Positions 32,714-43,261 of a DNA stretch of 64,000 bases are shown here, one piece after another. The position numbers and the translations under genes were made by a program. Below the pieces are notes generated by a model that worked only from the letters and a program-made list of their open reading frames with translations, was not told the origin of the DNA and searched no databases. Origin of the DNA: Protopterus annectens (lineage: Eukaryota; Chordata; Ceratodontiformes; Protopteridae); NCBI RefSeq assembly GCF_019279795.1, contig NC_056749.1, positions 574,053,173 to 574,117,172 on the forward strand, in the 5' to 3' direction. Position 1 is the stretch's first letter; each line of letters opens with the position of its first letter.

Positions 32714-33120
32714 CTAGCACTGATTTTTTTTTTTTTTTTTGGCTATGCCTAATAGCTATCTGTACCGCTATATATCCATCTGTAAGCCATTTTTTCTTGT
32801 TTTGGCATGATGAAAATGACACCCTACACTGTCTACTGTTGTGATCGCCTAGGTATACTACATGATGCAACATCATGTCATCCCCTTGTACCCATACCCT
32901 CATTCATTGGATTCTTCCTTCGCCGCTGAATAATTAAACACTTTGAAGACATCTCTTAAAGGTATCATCAATTTTACTTTATAACCCCTCTGTATGCTCT
33001 CTAGTCCTATCAACCATGTAATGGTAGTCTATTCACTACCTAAGGTTCTTGGGTTAATTTCCATTTAATGGCACTGCAGTATAGCACAAGAGAGCCCTAA
33101 ACTCCATAATCTGTCACCCT
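32714..33120. other. No gene recognised
   Basis: Sequence between the last CR1-3 monomer and the CR1-4 3' end. A T-run at about 32725-32740 is the only feature seen. Confidence 0.45.
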
Positions 33121-33243
33121 TCAGATGATATGTTCATAGGTTCATACTAGGCTATCTGCCCTAGGGCATTTATAAGCCTAGACAGAGTGTGTTTGGCTTT
33201 CACCACCCATTTTAAATTAATTTTGCTATGCCCTTTTTTGAGG

Positions 33244-36141
33244 TTAGTATACTGTGCCTTTGTCTAACAGTGACACAGAAGTGATACTCGTGGTAAACCT
33301 ACAATCCCCCATCCACTCAAGATTCCTCTTGAAGAGAGTCAATGAGGGACTCTGCCTAACCTGGACTGGGATTTTATTCCAGAGTGAAGGGAGCCTCTGG
33401 GTTATGAATCTGTCCCTCCAGCATGTCCTATTTATTTCATTGCTGAGGTTCAAGTCTCTCGAGCGCGTAGCTCGATGTGATTTGGATTTTCTGAGGTGCA
33501 GCATGTCCATTAATTCCAGGTTGGACATGGCTTTAAACGTCAGGCACAGATCACCTCTGAGCAGGCGGTATGCCACTGAGTAGAGCTGGAGTTTCCTTAA
33601 CCGGGCAGCATATGGCATCTGTTTGAGCCCTTTGATCCTCTTGGTGAGGTACTTTTGGGGTCTTTCCAGTTGCTACAGGTGTCTGGTAAGGTACATCCCA
33701 AAAGAGGCATTGTACTCAATTATGGGCCTGATGAGGGATGAGTAAAGAGGCACGATGACCTCCCCTGATCTAGATTTGAATCCCTTCATGATTAGGTGGG
33801 CTATATAAAATGTTTTTCTAACCACTTTGGCCACGTCAAATGAGAGATTGCTATCAACTTTGGTCCCCAGGTCCCTAATTACTTCTTCTGTACTTAATGG
33901 ATTACCACCTATGTGGTAATTTGTGGGCACTTTGTTTTTGCCAAAGGCGATGACTATACACTTTTTGGCGTTTAGCTTGAGGCCATGGCTCTCGCACCAG
34001 TTGTCTGTTTCTATGATGCTCTTTTGGAGGATGCTTGTGTTGGCTGGAGAGTCGATTATAGCGCCCAGTTAGCAGTCATCTGCGAACTTGGTCAGCCACA
34101 GTCCTTCCGTGTTGGCCTGTACCTCCGAGAAATATATACAGAAAAGGAGAGGTCCCAGGACTGAGCCTTGTGGGACGCCACTTGTAATTGGTTTGGAGTC
34201 TGACATGGCTCCAACAATTCTAACCATGTGGGTTCTGTCCTTGAGCCAGTTTGCAACCCATCTAGTGACATAGGGGTTTATATTTAAGCTGGTGAGCTTA
34301 TCTATAATGCCCAAGTGGGATATTGTATTGAAGGCTTTTGCGAGGTCCAGGTAGGCTGTGTGGACCACCTTCCCCTCGTCAATGGCCTTGGTAACTGTCT
34401 CAAAGAAATTGACTAGGTTTAAGAGGCAGGATCTGCCCTTAACAAAGCCGAACTGGGTAGGATCCAGTGTCTGTAGGTCCCCAATATCTTTTTTTATGAG
34501 GTCCATGAAGATCCTTTCCATAGCTTTGCAGACCAAGCTAGTCAAGCTTATGGTGCGAAAGTTTCCAGGATCCGTTGAGGCACCACTTTTGTGGAGAGGG
34601 ACCACTGTTGCTGTACGCCACTCTTTGGATACATATCCTGTTGTAAGGCTGAGATTGAACAGTAGTTTTATGTTTGGGTTTAGCTCTTCTTGGAGTTCAT
34701 GTAGGACGCAGCCCGGGACACCGTCTGGTCCCATTGATGCTGTGTTTTTTGCTTTGGAGAGGGCGGCTCTTACCTGAGCATCTGAGATATCAGGGGGGCA
34801 GCACTCTGCTGGGATAGATATTTGCCTTTTTGGTGGCGAGGGTGGGAAGAATTTTGCACTGAAACTGTCAGCTAGGATGTTGGCAATGTCTGTGGGTTCG
34901 GTGTATTTTTTGTCATTTTGGACTAATTCTGAGCATATCTGGAAATTCCCACCCAGGTTCCTAACATAACTAAAGAAAGCCTTGTGATTATCCTTAGTGT
35001 CCTGTGCAATTTTTCTCTCGAAGCTGGCCTTAGACGATTTTATGAGTGCCCGTAGTTTTTTGCTAACACTGATCAGATATGCCTTCCCTTTTTGGGATTT
35101 TGCTCTATCATGTAGTAGCTTCCTCCTTCTATTGTATAGTTTGTTTATGGCTGCGGTCCACCAGACAGGACATCTGCCTTTGGAGGATTGGGTCTTGGTT
35201 TTATTTGGGATTGCATGATCCATGCATTCCTGAAGGTGCTCATAGAATGCGTTTATAAAGGATTCTGCGGTCTGGGCCGTATTTTCCACAGGCCCGGGGG
35301 CTTTAAAGGGTTCCACCTCAGTTTTGAGGAGTGTGAAATTTGCTTTAGAGAAGTTTTTCACTGTGGTTTTCTGGGCAGGGGGTGGGGTCAGGATGCGAAT
35401 ATCCAGTGAGATTAGTTTATGGTCTGATCTTACCAGTAAGGGATACACTTCTGGTCTGGAGCATAGAGTCCCCATGTTGGTGATGATCAGGTCCAGTATG
35501 TTTTCCCCTCTTGTGGGAGTGGTAACAAGTTGTTCCATAGCATTTGAGTTTATAAATTCTAGGAACCTTTGAGCTAGGGTGTTGGAGCTAGAGTAATGCT
35601 CCCAGTCTATGTTTGGGTAGTTGAAGTCACCCAATATAATGGTGTTTGGAGAGACCTTCTTATTTTCCAGTGTTCTCAGGAAGACCGAGTGGGGTTCCTG
35701 GGTTTGGGAGTGTGGTCTGTAGCAGGCTATAAACTGGAAGGCAGTTTTACCCACTGTTAGTTGCACATGGATAGTCTCTGATGCTTCGTGCTGTGCCACC
35801 AACCTGGAGGTGTGGGTATCTTTGACGAATATTGATACTCCCCCTCCTTTTCTGGTTTGGTCCAAGTTTTGGGGCCGAAAAGCATGGTATGAGGTATAAC
35901 CTGGTAATGCTGGGGTGCTCTCGGGAGCACTGAACCAGGTTTCTGTTACTGCATAGATATCGATGTTCTCCATGCTAAGGAGAGTTTTGAGTGCATGCAT
36001 CTTGAGGTTTAGACTTCTGGCATTGAGTAGCATTACTCTTAGTTTCTTATCCCTTGTGATACCTATGGAGGTGGGTTTGTCTCTTGAGCCTTGCCTAAAA
36101 TAGGCACTATGGGGGTAGCAAGAGCCTTTGCCAATATCCAA
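33244..36141 (-). pseudogene. CR1-4 ORF2 (endonuclease-RT), lightly damaged
   Basis: Open for 690 codons from 36141 to 34069. The endonuclease has LLNARSLNLKMHALKTLLSM, AVTETWFSAPESTPALPGY, ILGDFNYPNIDWEHYSS and VRSDHKLISLDI. RT motifs are SMGPDGVPGCVLHELQ, SLVCKAMERIFMDLIKKDI, FGFVKGRSCLLNLV, YLDLAKAFNTISH (Asn for the usual Asp after F) and SGVPQGSVLGPLLFCIYF. The frame ends in a stop directly after KFADDC, where relatives have KLG. Downstream, 33673-33930 and 33244-33618 continue the thumb and C-terminal domain, with a 9-bp deletion in the SFDTHIAKVV block and frame changes. Few lesions, so a fairly young copy. Confidence 0.9.
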
Positions 36142-37032
36142 AAGCCCAGGGGTGACAGGTGCAAGCCGTCCCTAGCGAAGAATCGTGGCTTGTCGAGCAT
36201 GTCATTCCAGGCTGACAGGCATTGGATCCCCTTTGAATGACACCAATACTTAAGCCAATTGTTGAAATTGATCATCTTGTCTTCATATTGTGGCATCATT
36301 CTTGGTGAGGGTAAGATGCTACTCAAGGTCAGGGTCATACCGGCCTGAGCCACATGCTCAGAGAGCTCCTCTATGTCTCTTTTCATGTAGTCCAGGGAGG
36401 TACGTCTCAGGTCATTCACAAAAGCATGGACAATGACTGAGTCATATTTGTACTTGCCTTGGAGTGATCTGAAGGCTTGTGTTATGTGGCGGATCCTAGT
36501 GCTCGACAGGCAGCTCACCGTGACCTTCTCCTTGTTCAGCCTGGTGAGCGGATGTCAGTGTGCCTGACTATAGTTACCTGTTACAAGTGTATCAGGTGTG
36601 TTGTTTAGCCTTAAGGGCTGTGACTATTTGGCACACTGGCTTTGTGAGCTATGTGTTGCACGTGTTTTGTTTTGGGGTAGCGGTTGCTTGGGTGTCTGCA
36701 TTGGAGGTCTCTGCTGCTTAGGCAGATTTTTATTTAGAGCCTCCGAGTATGTTTTTGTGTGTTTGTGTTTGGTTTGCTGTCGTGGTAGGTCTATGTGAGA
36801 CTGGAATTGTAGTGAGTGTGGTTTCCTTCTCCTCCTGACAGGTTTCACCAGTACTGAGTTGAGAGAGCTTAGCCTCCAGTTTGGCTATATGGTTGCATCT
36901 CTCATATGTGTTGGAATTTGTTGGGAGGAGGAGAGGGTTGTCTGTGTACATGAGGCAGTTGTAACATTGCCTCAAGATTCCCAGATTCACCAGCTGGACT
37001 GGAGAGGAGATTGACAACTGACCTTTGGACAT
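36063..37032 (-). pseudogene. CR1-4 ORF1 (zinc-finger-like, SGNH/esterase-like), broken
   Basis: ATG at 37032 starts MSKGQLSISSPVQLVNLGIL, a CYNC pair, a later single Cys (YERCN, where relatives have CERC, so one ligand is lost) and a coiled-coil-like EAKLSQL. A frame change near 36840 leads into a Gln/Pro/His-rich linker. A 1-bp loss at about 36550 breaks the GDSIV block. The remainder of the SGNH-like domain is open at 36063-36518, with VHAFVNDLRR (VHAGVND in relatives), MKRDIEELSEHVAQAGMTL and ARDGLHLSPLGFWILAKALA. Its end overlaps the ORF2 frame by about 80 nt. Confidence 0.8.
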
Positions 37033-37173
37033 GCTAGAATAGTATTGGGAATTCCTTTATAATTGAAAAACAAAAGGGCCAATGGGGAACAAGGTACTCA
37101 AGGGGAGTTTGTGAGGGTGTAGTGCTTTTAATTTTTTAGTGCTGACTTGTATAATTGCTTTAGTGAGCAAATG

Positions 37174-37463
37174 TGTAAAAAACCATCAAACAGCAAAATC
37201 GAAAACCAACCACAGAAACTGGAAAAGCTGCAACAAATTTATTCTTCCGGTACCTCGGCTAAATGCCTTCAAAGGAATAATCACAGAAACAGTTGCTGCA
37301 TCTTGTATACTATGCATCACACCAATCAGTTAATTAATTAATCAATTACAAAAAGTTAATAGATCCAGAAAATTAAGGAGACCCTACATATATAAATACA
37401 TATATAAATACATACAGGTGATTGGTGTTGCAGCTTTTCCGGTTTCTGTGGTTGGTTTTCGAT
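37174..37463. mobile_element. Short inverted-repeat insertion, probably a PLE terminal remnant
   Basis: The arms at 37196-37235 and 37426-37465 are inverted repeats of about 40 bp (AACCAACCACAGAAAC in the left arm) with about one mismatch. TTAGTGAGCAAATG (37160-37173) is repeated exactly at 37464-37477, a 14-bp target duplication. The minus strand at 37243-37274 reads TTTGAAGGCATTTAGCCGAG then GTACC, followed by an AATAAA signal. This has the GGC/GCC stem and self-complementary hexamer (GGTACC) layout of the hammerhead-like motifs in PLE-2 and PLE-3. PLE termini can be arranged as inverted repeats. A MITE is the alternative. Confidence 0.55.
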
Positions 37464-37677
37464 TTAGTGAGCAAATGCCAGTTAACTTAAATGCAATGTG
37501 TTACAGGTAACTTAAATGCAAAAATGACAAACAGTAGCTTTATTTCAAGTGAAACAAGGAAATAAGTACAGTAAGCAATGCAGATATCACTAGGGATCCA
37601 CAGAAGCGCTGAAAAGCCACATTTTAGGTGGAATTAGCGTTTCAGGGAAATAACAAGCAAACAAGCATACAAAGCAA

Positions 37678-38590
37678 GCTAGATTCAGCAGGCCTGGATC
37701 TAGTCTATGCTACAGCAAACAAGGTGTACCAATTTCAGTAAGAAACAGTTCAAATATGCAGGCACTATAAGCCTTTAACCAGAAATTCCCAGCTCAGAAG
37801 GGCAGAGTCCAGCCTCTCCTCCCACAAGAGTGCAGACCACGAACCTTCTTAATGTAAAATAACTGGCCTGAATCCCAAGTGCTTAAACCAGAGCTAATAC
37901 ACTTTTAGAATAACCGACACTGAGCCCTCAATCAGCATTTCCCAACTTAGAAGTATGTAAGCTACCTGTCCTGCCACCACAGTGCAGGCCACAAACCTTC
38001 CTAATGTAAAACAACTGGTCTGAGCCCAAGTGCTTAATCCAAAAGACTTAGAATGATAGCTACACTTTAATCAAGTTACTACCAAGCAGTAATAAATACA
38101 ATTGAATACTTTAAAGAATGCCTGGATTAGTGCTCAAGTTATACAAACAAAGCTAGATTCAGCAGGCCTGGATCTAGTCTACGCTACAGCAAACAAGGTG
38201 TACCAATTTAGTAAGAAGCAGTTCAAATATGCAGGCACTATAAGCCTTTAACCAGAAATTCCCAGCTCAGAAGGGCATAGTCCAGCCTCTCCTCCCACAA
38301 GAGTGCAGACCACGAACCCTCTTAATGTAAAATAACTGGCCTGAAGCCCAAGTGCTTAAACCAGAATTAGTACACTTTTAGAATAACAAACACTGAGCCC
38401 TCAATCAGCAGTTCCCAACTTAGAAGGATGTAAGCTACCTGTCCTGCCACTACAGTGCAGAGCACAAACCTTCTTAATGTAAAACAACTGGTCTGAAGCC
38501 CAAGTGCTTAAACTAAAAGGCTTAGAGAGAGTTACACCAAGCAGTAATAAATACAATTGAGTACTTTTAAGATGATGCAAAAACAAAATA
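37678..38590 (-). repeat. CR1-4 5' monomers: 473-bp tandem duplication with about 145-bp subunits
   Basis: GCTAGATTCAGCAGGCCTGG occurs at about 37678 and 38151, and the following 400 bp are nearly identical in both units. Inside each unit, GACCACRAACC followed by TAATGTAAAA and AAGTGCTTAA recurs about 145 bp later. The subunits match the CR1-2 5' region and 5333-5415. Position upstream of ORF1 suggests a promoter region. Confidence 0.8.
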
Positions 38591-38764
38591 AAGTAGGAAG
38601 AAACACAAATACAGTAAAAGCAGATACATTTTTTTTTTTTTGAGTGAGCAAATGAGATGGGCCCAGGAGGAGTATCCAAGTGAAAATTTACAAGAGGGGC
38701 GGGCAGTTTCAAAGCCACCAAGATTAACACCAACACAAAAACAGGGAGGGTGGGCAGGAACCTA

Positions 38765-39188
38765 CTGAAAAACAGAGTCACAGCTTCCAGCTAGATATTC
38801 CTCAATGCAACATAAACAAATTACTTTAAAAAGTGCAGATAAAAGTTACTTAGCTTCACTTATGCGTTCAAGTTGATAGCATGCAGGTCTTAACCGGACA
38901 AAGCTCATAGTTTAAACAGAAGATAATTCACTGTACCACTTGTATAAGACAGAAACTGAATAACAATGAAGGAAACTACCACCACCTATCACTGGCTATG
39001 CAGGTTTTTAACATGCCTTAACTGAAAATACCACATGTACTACTGAAAAACAGAGTCACAGCTTCCAGCTAGATATTCCTCAATGCAACACAAACAAATT
39101 ACTTTAAAAAGTGCAGATAAAAGTTACTTAGCTTCACTTATGCATTCAAGTTGATAGCATGCAGGTCTTAACCGGCCAAAGCTCACAG
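38765..39188 (-). repeat. 148-bp direct repeat in the outer CR1-4 5' region
   Basis: A block starting ACTGAAAAACAGAGTCACAG at about 38765 and ending TCTTAACCGG near 38900 is repeated at about 39041-39176 with very few changes, a period of about 276 bp. The second copy is followed by the probable LINE 5' end at 39216. It is the outermost partial unit of the 5' array. Confidence 0.8.
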
Positions 39189-39227
39189 AGGTCCCATTTG
39201 CCAAAGAGGTGTTGGCTCAGATGGATA

Positions 39228-39496
39228 CAAGGATCTTGTGGGTTTGTCGCAATGACAAGTGGAAATTCAGTGGTCATCTGCAGTAACTACACCATTTTTA
39301 ATGTAAATAGTTTGAACTGTTTCGACTTTCTGTATGAGTGGTGGTGAAATCTTGAAATCTGTACATTACCATTTTCTGTTGGTGAGACCATGTATTTCTA
39401 CAACATATACTAAACAGATTTGGGTACAGCATATTTTGCACAACTTACAATTTATATTTTCAATTACTTCTAGGTCTTCTGTAATCCAAATCCATA

Positions 39497-39548
<52 letters not shown>

Positions 39549-40400
39549 GTGAGTATTACATAGTGTGGAACTTCTTGCCATATGAGGTCACATTGTCACT
39601 AAATTGCATTGACATAAATGTAAATAACATTGATGTGAATAGAGCATTTTGTGCATTGTCTGAATAATATTGCTTATTTAAAACGGGCTGATATTATTTG
39701 TATTACATAGAAAGGCTTAGTTAATGAACATTTATTCTATTAAAGGTGGGCTTTATGCCTGTTAGGGAATCGGGCCTCTTAATGATGTGTGTGTTTGGGC
39801 AAGGCATAGTGGCTTGTAGGATTGTGCTACAGAAAAAGAAGATCTTGCAGAATACACCAAGGAAGCTTAGATATCTTCAATTAGGAAGTCAAATAAGAAT
39901 ACAGACTATGCAAATCACCTTTAGGTTGTGACAGCACTGGTTTGAGAGACTTTATTCATGAACTAACAGAAATATTACTTTGTGTAGTTCTATTGCTTCA
40001 ATGTATACAAAGATAGACTTCATCAGTAATTTTTCTTCTTTTCTAAAAATATTCATTGCTTTATGGCATAGTGGTCTCTGTTGCAGTAATTTATACACGA
40101 CTGAGTATGTGCATGCGATTACGTGTATGTGTTAACTTCCCAACTTTGACTTTAGTGTAACTGTTCTGTTTATAGTTTCTGTAACTGTTAGAAGTTATCA
40201 AAAAGAGTACATTTGTGATACCTATAATGGGAAAAATACATATATAACTGCCTTCCCCAACAGTGGTATCCACAATTCTTCATAGTGGCCCCACAGTTGC
40301 AGCAAAATTAATAACCTATAATGAGCTTTTACTCATGAAGAGTGTAATCTCAAATAAAGGTTTCCTACTGAAAATCATCCACCATCACTGAATAGATCAA
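39228..40400. other. No gene recognised
   Basis: AT-rich sequence between CR1-4 and LINE-X. The only structure is a TA dinucleotide array at 39497-39545. Confidence 0.5.
39497..39545. repeat. (TA)n microsatellite
   Basis: About 24 uninterrupted TA units. A simple repeat; likely polymorphic. Confidence 0.95.
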
Positions 40401-40799
40401 CCTAAAAATGAATATTGCCACTGAATTTGCCCTACTAATCTCTCTTACCTATCTCACACTTTTCCCCAACCCTTGTCATAACTCTCACATACACTGCACT
40501 ACATCTTACCATCAACCTCAATTCCCATCAGACTCATCCATCTCATATCGACTCTGTACCTCTAACCCAATCTATTTTTTCAAACCAAAACTGCTCACAA
40601 GCAAAACATCCTGTACTCCCCTTTTAAATGTGGTACCAGAAAATCACTGCTATCACACAACCTCAGATACCCTTGCCCAACACACTGCCTCACTCTTCTA
40701 ATCCACCACATATCTCTCTCTAGTCTGCGACATACACCACAGCCCTGCACCCATCTCTAACATCAATCTCAACAAAGCCTCCTCTCAACCCACCAACTC

Positions 40800-41296
40800 A
40801 AAGTCCATTTGTCTCACAACACTTAATGCAGAGAGCCTAAAATCCCTAACCTCCATGCCTGCCTCTCCCATAACCACCCCAACATTACCACATTTTCTCA
40901 AACTTGGCTTAAAACCTATATAAATGATAACAAAATCCTAACACCAGGTTTCAAAATAATTTTCAGTCACACAACACACAACAAAAGGAGATGGAGTAGC
41001 CATAATTTATCCTTCCGCCCATACCATAACTCCCTACTCAAATAAAAAAACAATCTTTGTAAACGGTGTACTTAGAATGGGTTTACTAAAAATAAACAAC
41101 CACAATTATCTATGTATCACTGCCCTAGTGATAATATCAAAACTCTGTAAAACATCCTGTACTCGTTCTATCCAAAATAAAAAATGAAATCTGTTGCCTC
41201 AGTGATACCAACATCAACTGGAACACTATTATCTCTGGAGCCCCATACCACACAATCAACCTGTACAATCTCCAACCACACCAAATAAAGATGATA
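40800..41296 (+). pseudogene. LINE-X endonuclease remnant
   Basis: Read in more than one frame, this gives LTTLNAESLKS (the N-terminal Asn block of APE-type endonucleases), SQTWLKTYINDNKILTPGFK (a block equivalent to SETWL..., with Gln for the catalytic Glu) and a later H.T..K...G segment. Stops and frame changes interrupt it. PLE-3 interrupts the sequence at 41297-41309, and the continuation starts at 43262. Confidence 0.6.
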
Positions 41297-41482
41297 CCCC
41301 TGGTACCATTAAGTAAAAAGTTACCAACAAGTAGTGGAAAAAATGTACTAGTAAAAACAAAGTCCACCACACAAGCGCAAATAAATCCCAGTCCAGTAGT
41401 TTATAAGTAGATTTCCACGTTTAATGCACAAACGAGTACACAGCACAAACCACGAAGAATACAGTATAACGCCAACAATCCA

Positions 41483-41507
41483 ACGTTTTCGTCTTCAACT
41501 TTATCAG
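41483..41507 (-). ncRNA. Degenerate hammerhead-like motif of PLE-3
   Basis: The minus strand reads CTGATAA, an extra A, GTT-GAA-GAC as a small hairpin, then GAAA and ACGTT. It has the same layout as in PLE-2: box, A, 3-bp stem, GAAA, self-complementary hexamer (AACGTT). The conserved G of CTGATGA is A here, which should abolish cleavage. Confidence 0.5.
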
Positions 41508-42216
41508 AATACATTAAAAGTAAAGTGCATAATGCTTTTATAGTATCCACCCTATTTTTTAAACCCAAAACATCCAATCACATAAAACCAATTAGTTAAA
41601 TCATGTATTACAAGTTGTCACTCAACAATGTATCTCTTAAATAAATCCATAAATAACAAATATAATTTCCTAAAAACAAATCAATTTGTATTTATAGAAA
41701 CCTTGTGTAGTACAAAATAAAATATTGTGTTAAAAACATATAAATATTGTTTAAAAACATTTGATTACCATAAACCTTAATTTAATTAAAAGACTCACTT
41801 TGACAAAAGGTTTTAACCCCATCTTGTGGTGAAATAAAATATGACATCAAATAATCATACACCAGAAGAAAATAATCATTTACAATAAAATGAAATAAAG
41901 GAATAGCTGTATGTGTATATATGTATACAGTACAACAAATGTAAACCACCAGAGAAATCCAAATTTTCAAAGTTTAAAAATACTTGTGTGTTAAACATCT
42001 TCTCCTAAACTACAACTTAGCTGCTCTGAGTTTAAAAATAGGTGCTAGGGACACAAATTCATTAAGTCCAAAATTCTTACTTGCGTCAAGCACAATTTGC
42101 CAATAAAGCTCTCTGTACTCAATGAAGGTTTCCCACATACCTCCCCTGGGGTTTGTAGGTACAACTTCAAAAACAAAGAATCTAAAACTGGAATTCTTAC
42201 AACATAAAGTGTGTTT

Positions 42217-43227
42217 TTATAATGCATTTGTTTCTTTCCTCACCCTAATGTCGTAATAGTGTTCATAGATTCTTTGTTTTAACTTCCTTTCACTTTTTCC
42301 AATGTAAAAGGAGTTACATTCACTACATAAAGAAATGTAAATAATTCCTTTAGTTTCACAGTTTACAAAACTATTCAAGTACAGATTTTTCCCCCTAGCC
42401 TGTAAAAAGCATTGGGTACCACAAATCAAGTGTTTGCAATAGTTGCATCTACCACATTTATGTAAACCTATTTTCTGACTGTTTTTCTTAATGTTAGCAC
42501 CTCTTTCTAGTATATTTTTAATAGTGTTACCCTTCCTGTATGTATAAACCAAATCCTTTTCAAAAATATGGTCTAGATCAGACACTTTGGAAAAATTGTT
42601 CCATTCTCTGTTGAAAATTTTCTTAACTAGTCCTGACTGTCCTCCATAAGTTGTTATAAGTCCTGATTCATACTGGTCACAAACTCTATTTTTATTTTTG
42701 TATGCAGGTGTTTGATAAATATGTTCTCACCCTAAAATAGGTGCAAAAATGTCCCTTCATTTTTCATTAACCTCATCAAAGATTTTGTCAAAAAATTCCT
42801 GTGGGTAACCCCTATTAATAAACAAACCCCTTAAGTAGTCCACTCCTTGGAGGAAGATGTCGTCCTCTGATGTCATTCTACTTAAACGCACCAACTGACC
42901 CTTAACTACACTCTTCTTTTGATGTGGAGGGTGACAGCTGGTGTAATGTAAGTAGGAGTTTGAGAATGTATCCTTCCTGTAGACTTTAGAAGAAAAGTTA
43001 CTTTCATTCTTCTTAATGTGTACGTCCAAATATTGAAGTTCATCCCTATTGTAATTGTTTGTGAACTTCAAAAATTCAGTGGTTTCATTTACATAGCTCT
43101 CCAATTGCTTAAAGTCATCATGTTGTTTGTTCCAGAGAAAGCAAAGGTCATCCAAAAATCTACAATATAGAACCCATCCATCACAGTAAGGTGAATTTAC
43201 CAAGTATGTCTTCTCCCAATATGCCAT
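42217..43227 (-). pseudogene. PLE-3 RT/GIY-YIG polyprotein fragment
   Basis: From the right: MAYWEKTYLV (end of the RT block that reads IVMAHWEKEI in PLE-2), then YCRFLDDLCFLWNKQ (motif C with LDD), TEFLKFTNNYNRDELQYLDV, YRKDTFSNSYLHYTSCHPPHQ and GYPQEFFDKIFDEV (42757-43227). A frame break follows. The C-terminal part (42217-42585) has cysteine pairs, CGRCNYC, and the endonuclease core IIYISLCSECNSFYIGKSER with RIYEHYYDIR after it. RT motifs A and B are missing through 5' truncation. It belongs to a different PLE lineage from PLE-2, judging by the low residue identity. Confidence 0.85.
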
Positions 43228-43261
43228 GATATGATATGATATGATATGCCCCTGGTACCAT

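Larger units (their letters stand above)
33131..39216 (-). mobile_element. CR1-like LINE, nearly full length (CR1-4)
   Basis: The 3' end at 33131 has TGTTCATAGGTTCATAC and the conserved hairpin. ORF2, ORF1 and a roughly 2-kb 5' region follow. TCAGATGATA (33121-33130) and TCAGATGGATA (39217-39227) are a candidate target duplication with one indel, which would set the 5' end near 39216. A small inverted-repeat element (37174-37463) sits in the 5' region. Confidence 0.75.
41310..43248 (-). mobile_element. 5'-truncated Penelope-like element (PLE-3) nested in LINE-X
   Basis: CCCCTGGTACCAT occurs at 41297-41309 and again at 43249-43261, a perfect 13-bp target duplication. The insert carries the RT palm to GIY-YIG coding region on the minus strand and an AT-rich 3' part with a hammerhead-like motif. 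At the 5' edge (43226-43248) about five copies of ATATG separate the element from the duplication. This looks like slippage on the ATGATA of the target. Confidence 0.9.

Noticed and set aside
38401-38781. 126-codon minus-strand frame, hydrophobic
   Set aside because: Lies in the repetitive 5' region of CR1-4, has no counterpart in other copies and includes a translated homopolymer run.
40408-40701. 97-codon plus-strand frame as a LINE-X ORF1
   Set aside because: No ORF1 motif, low complexity and no second copy to compare; left unassigned.
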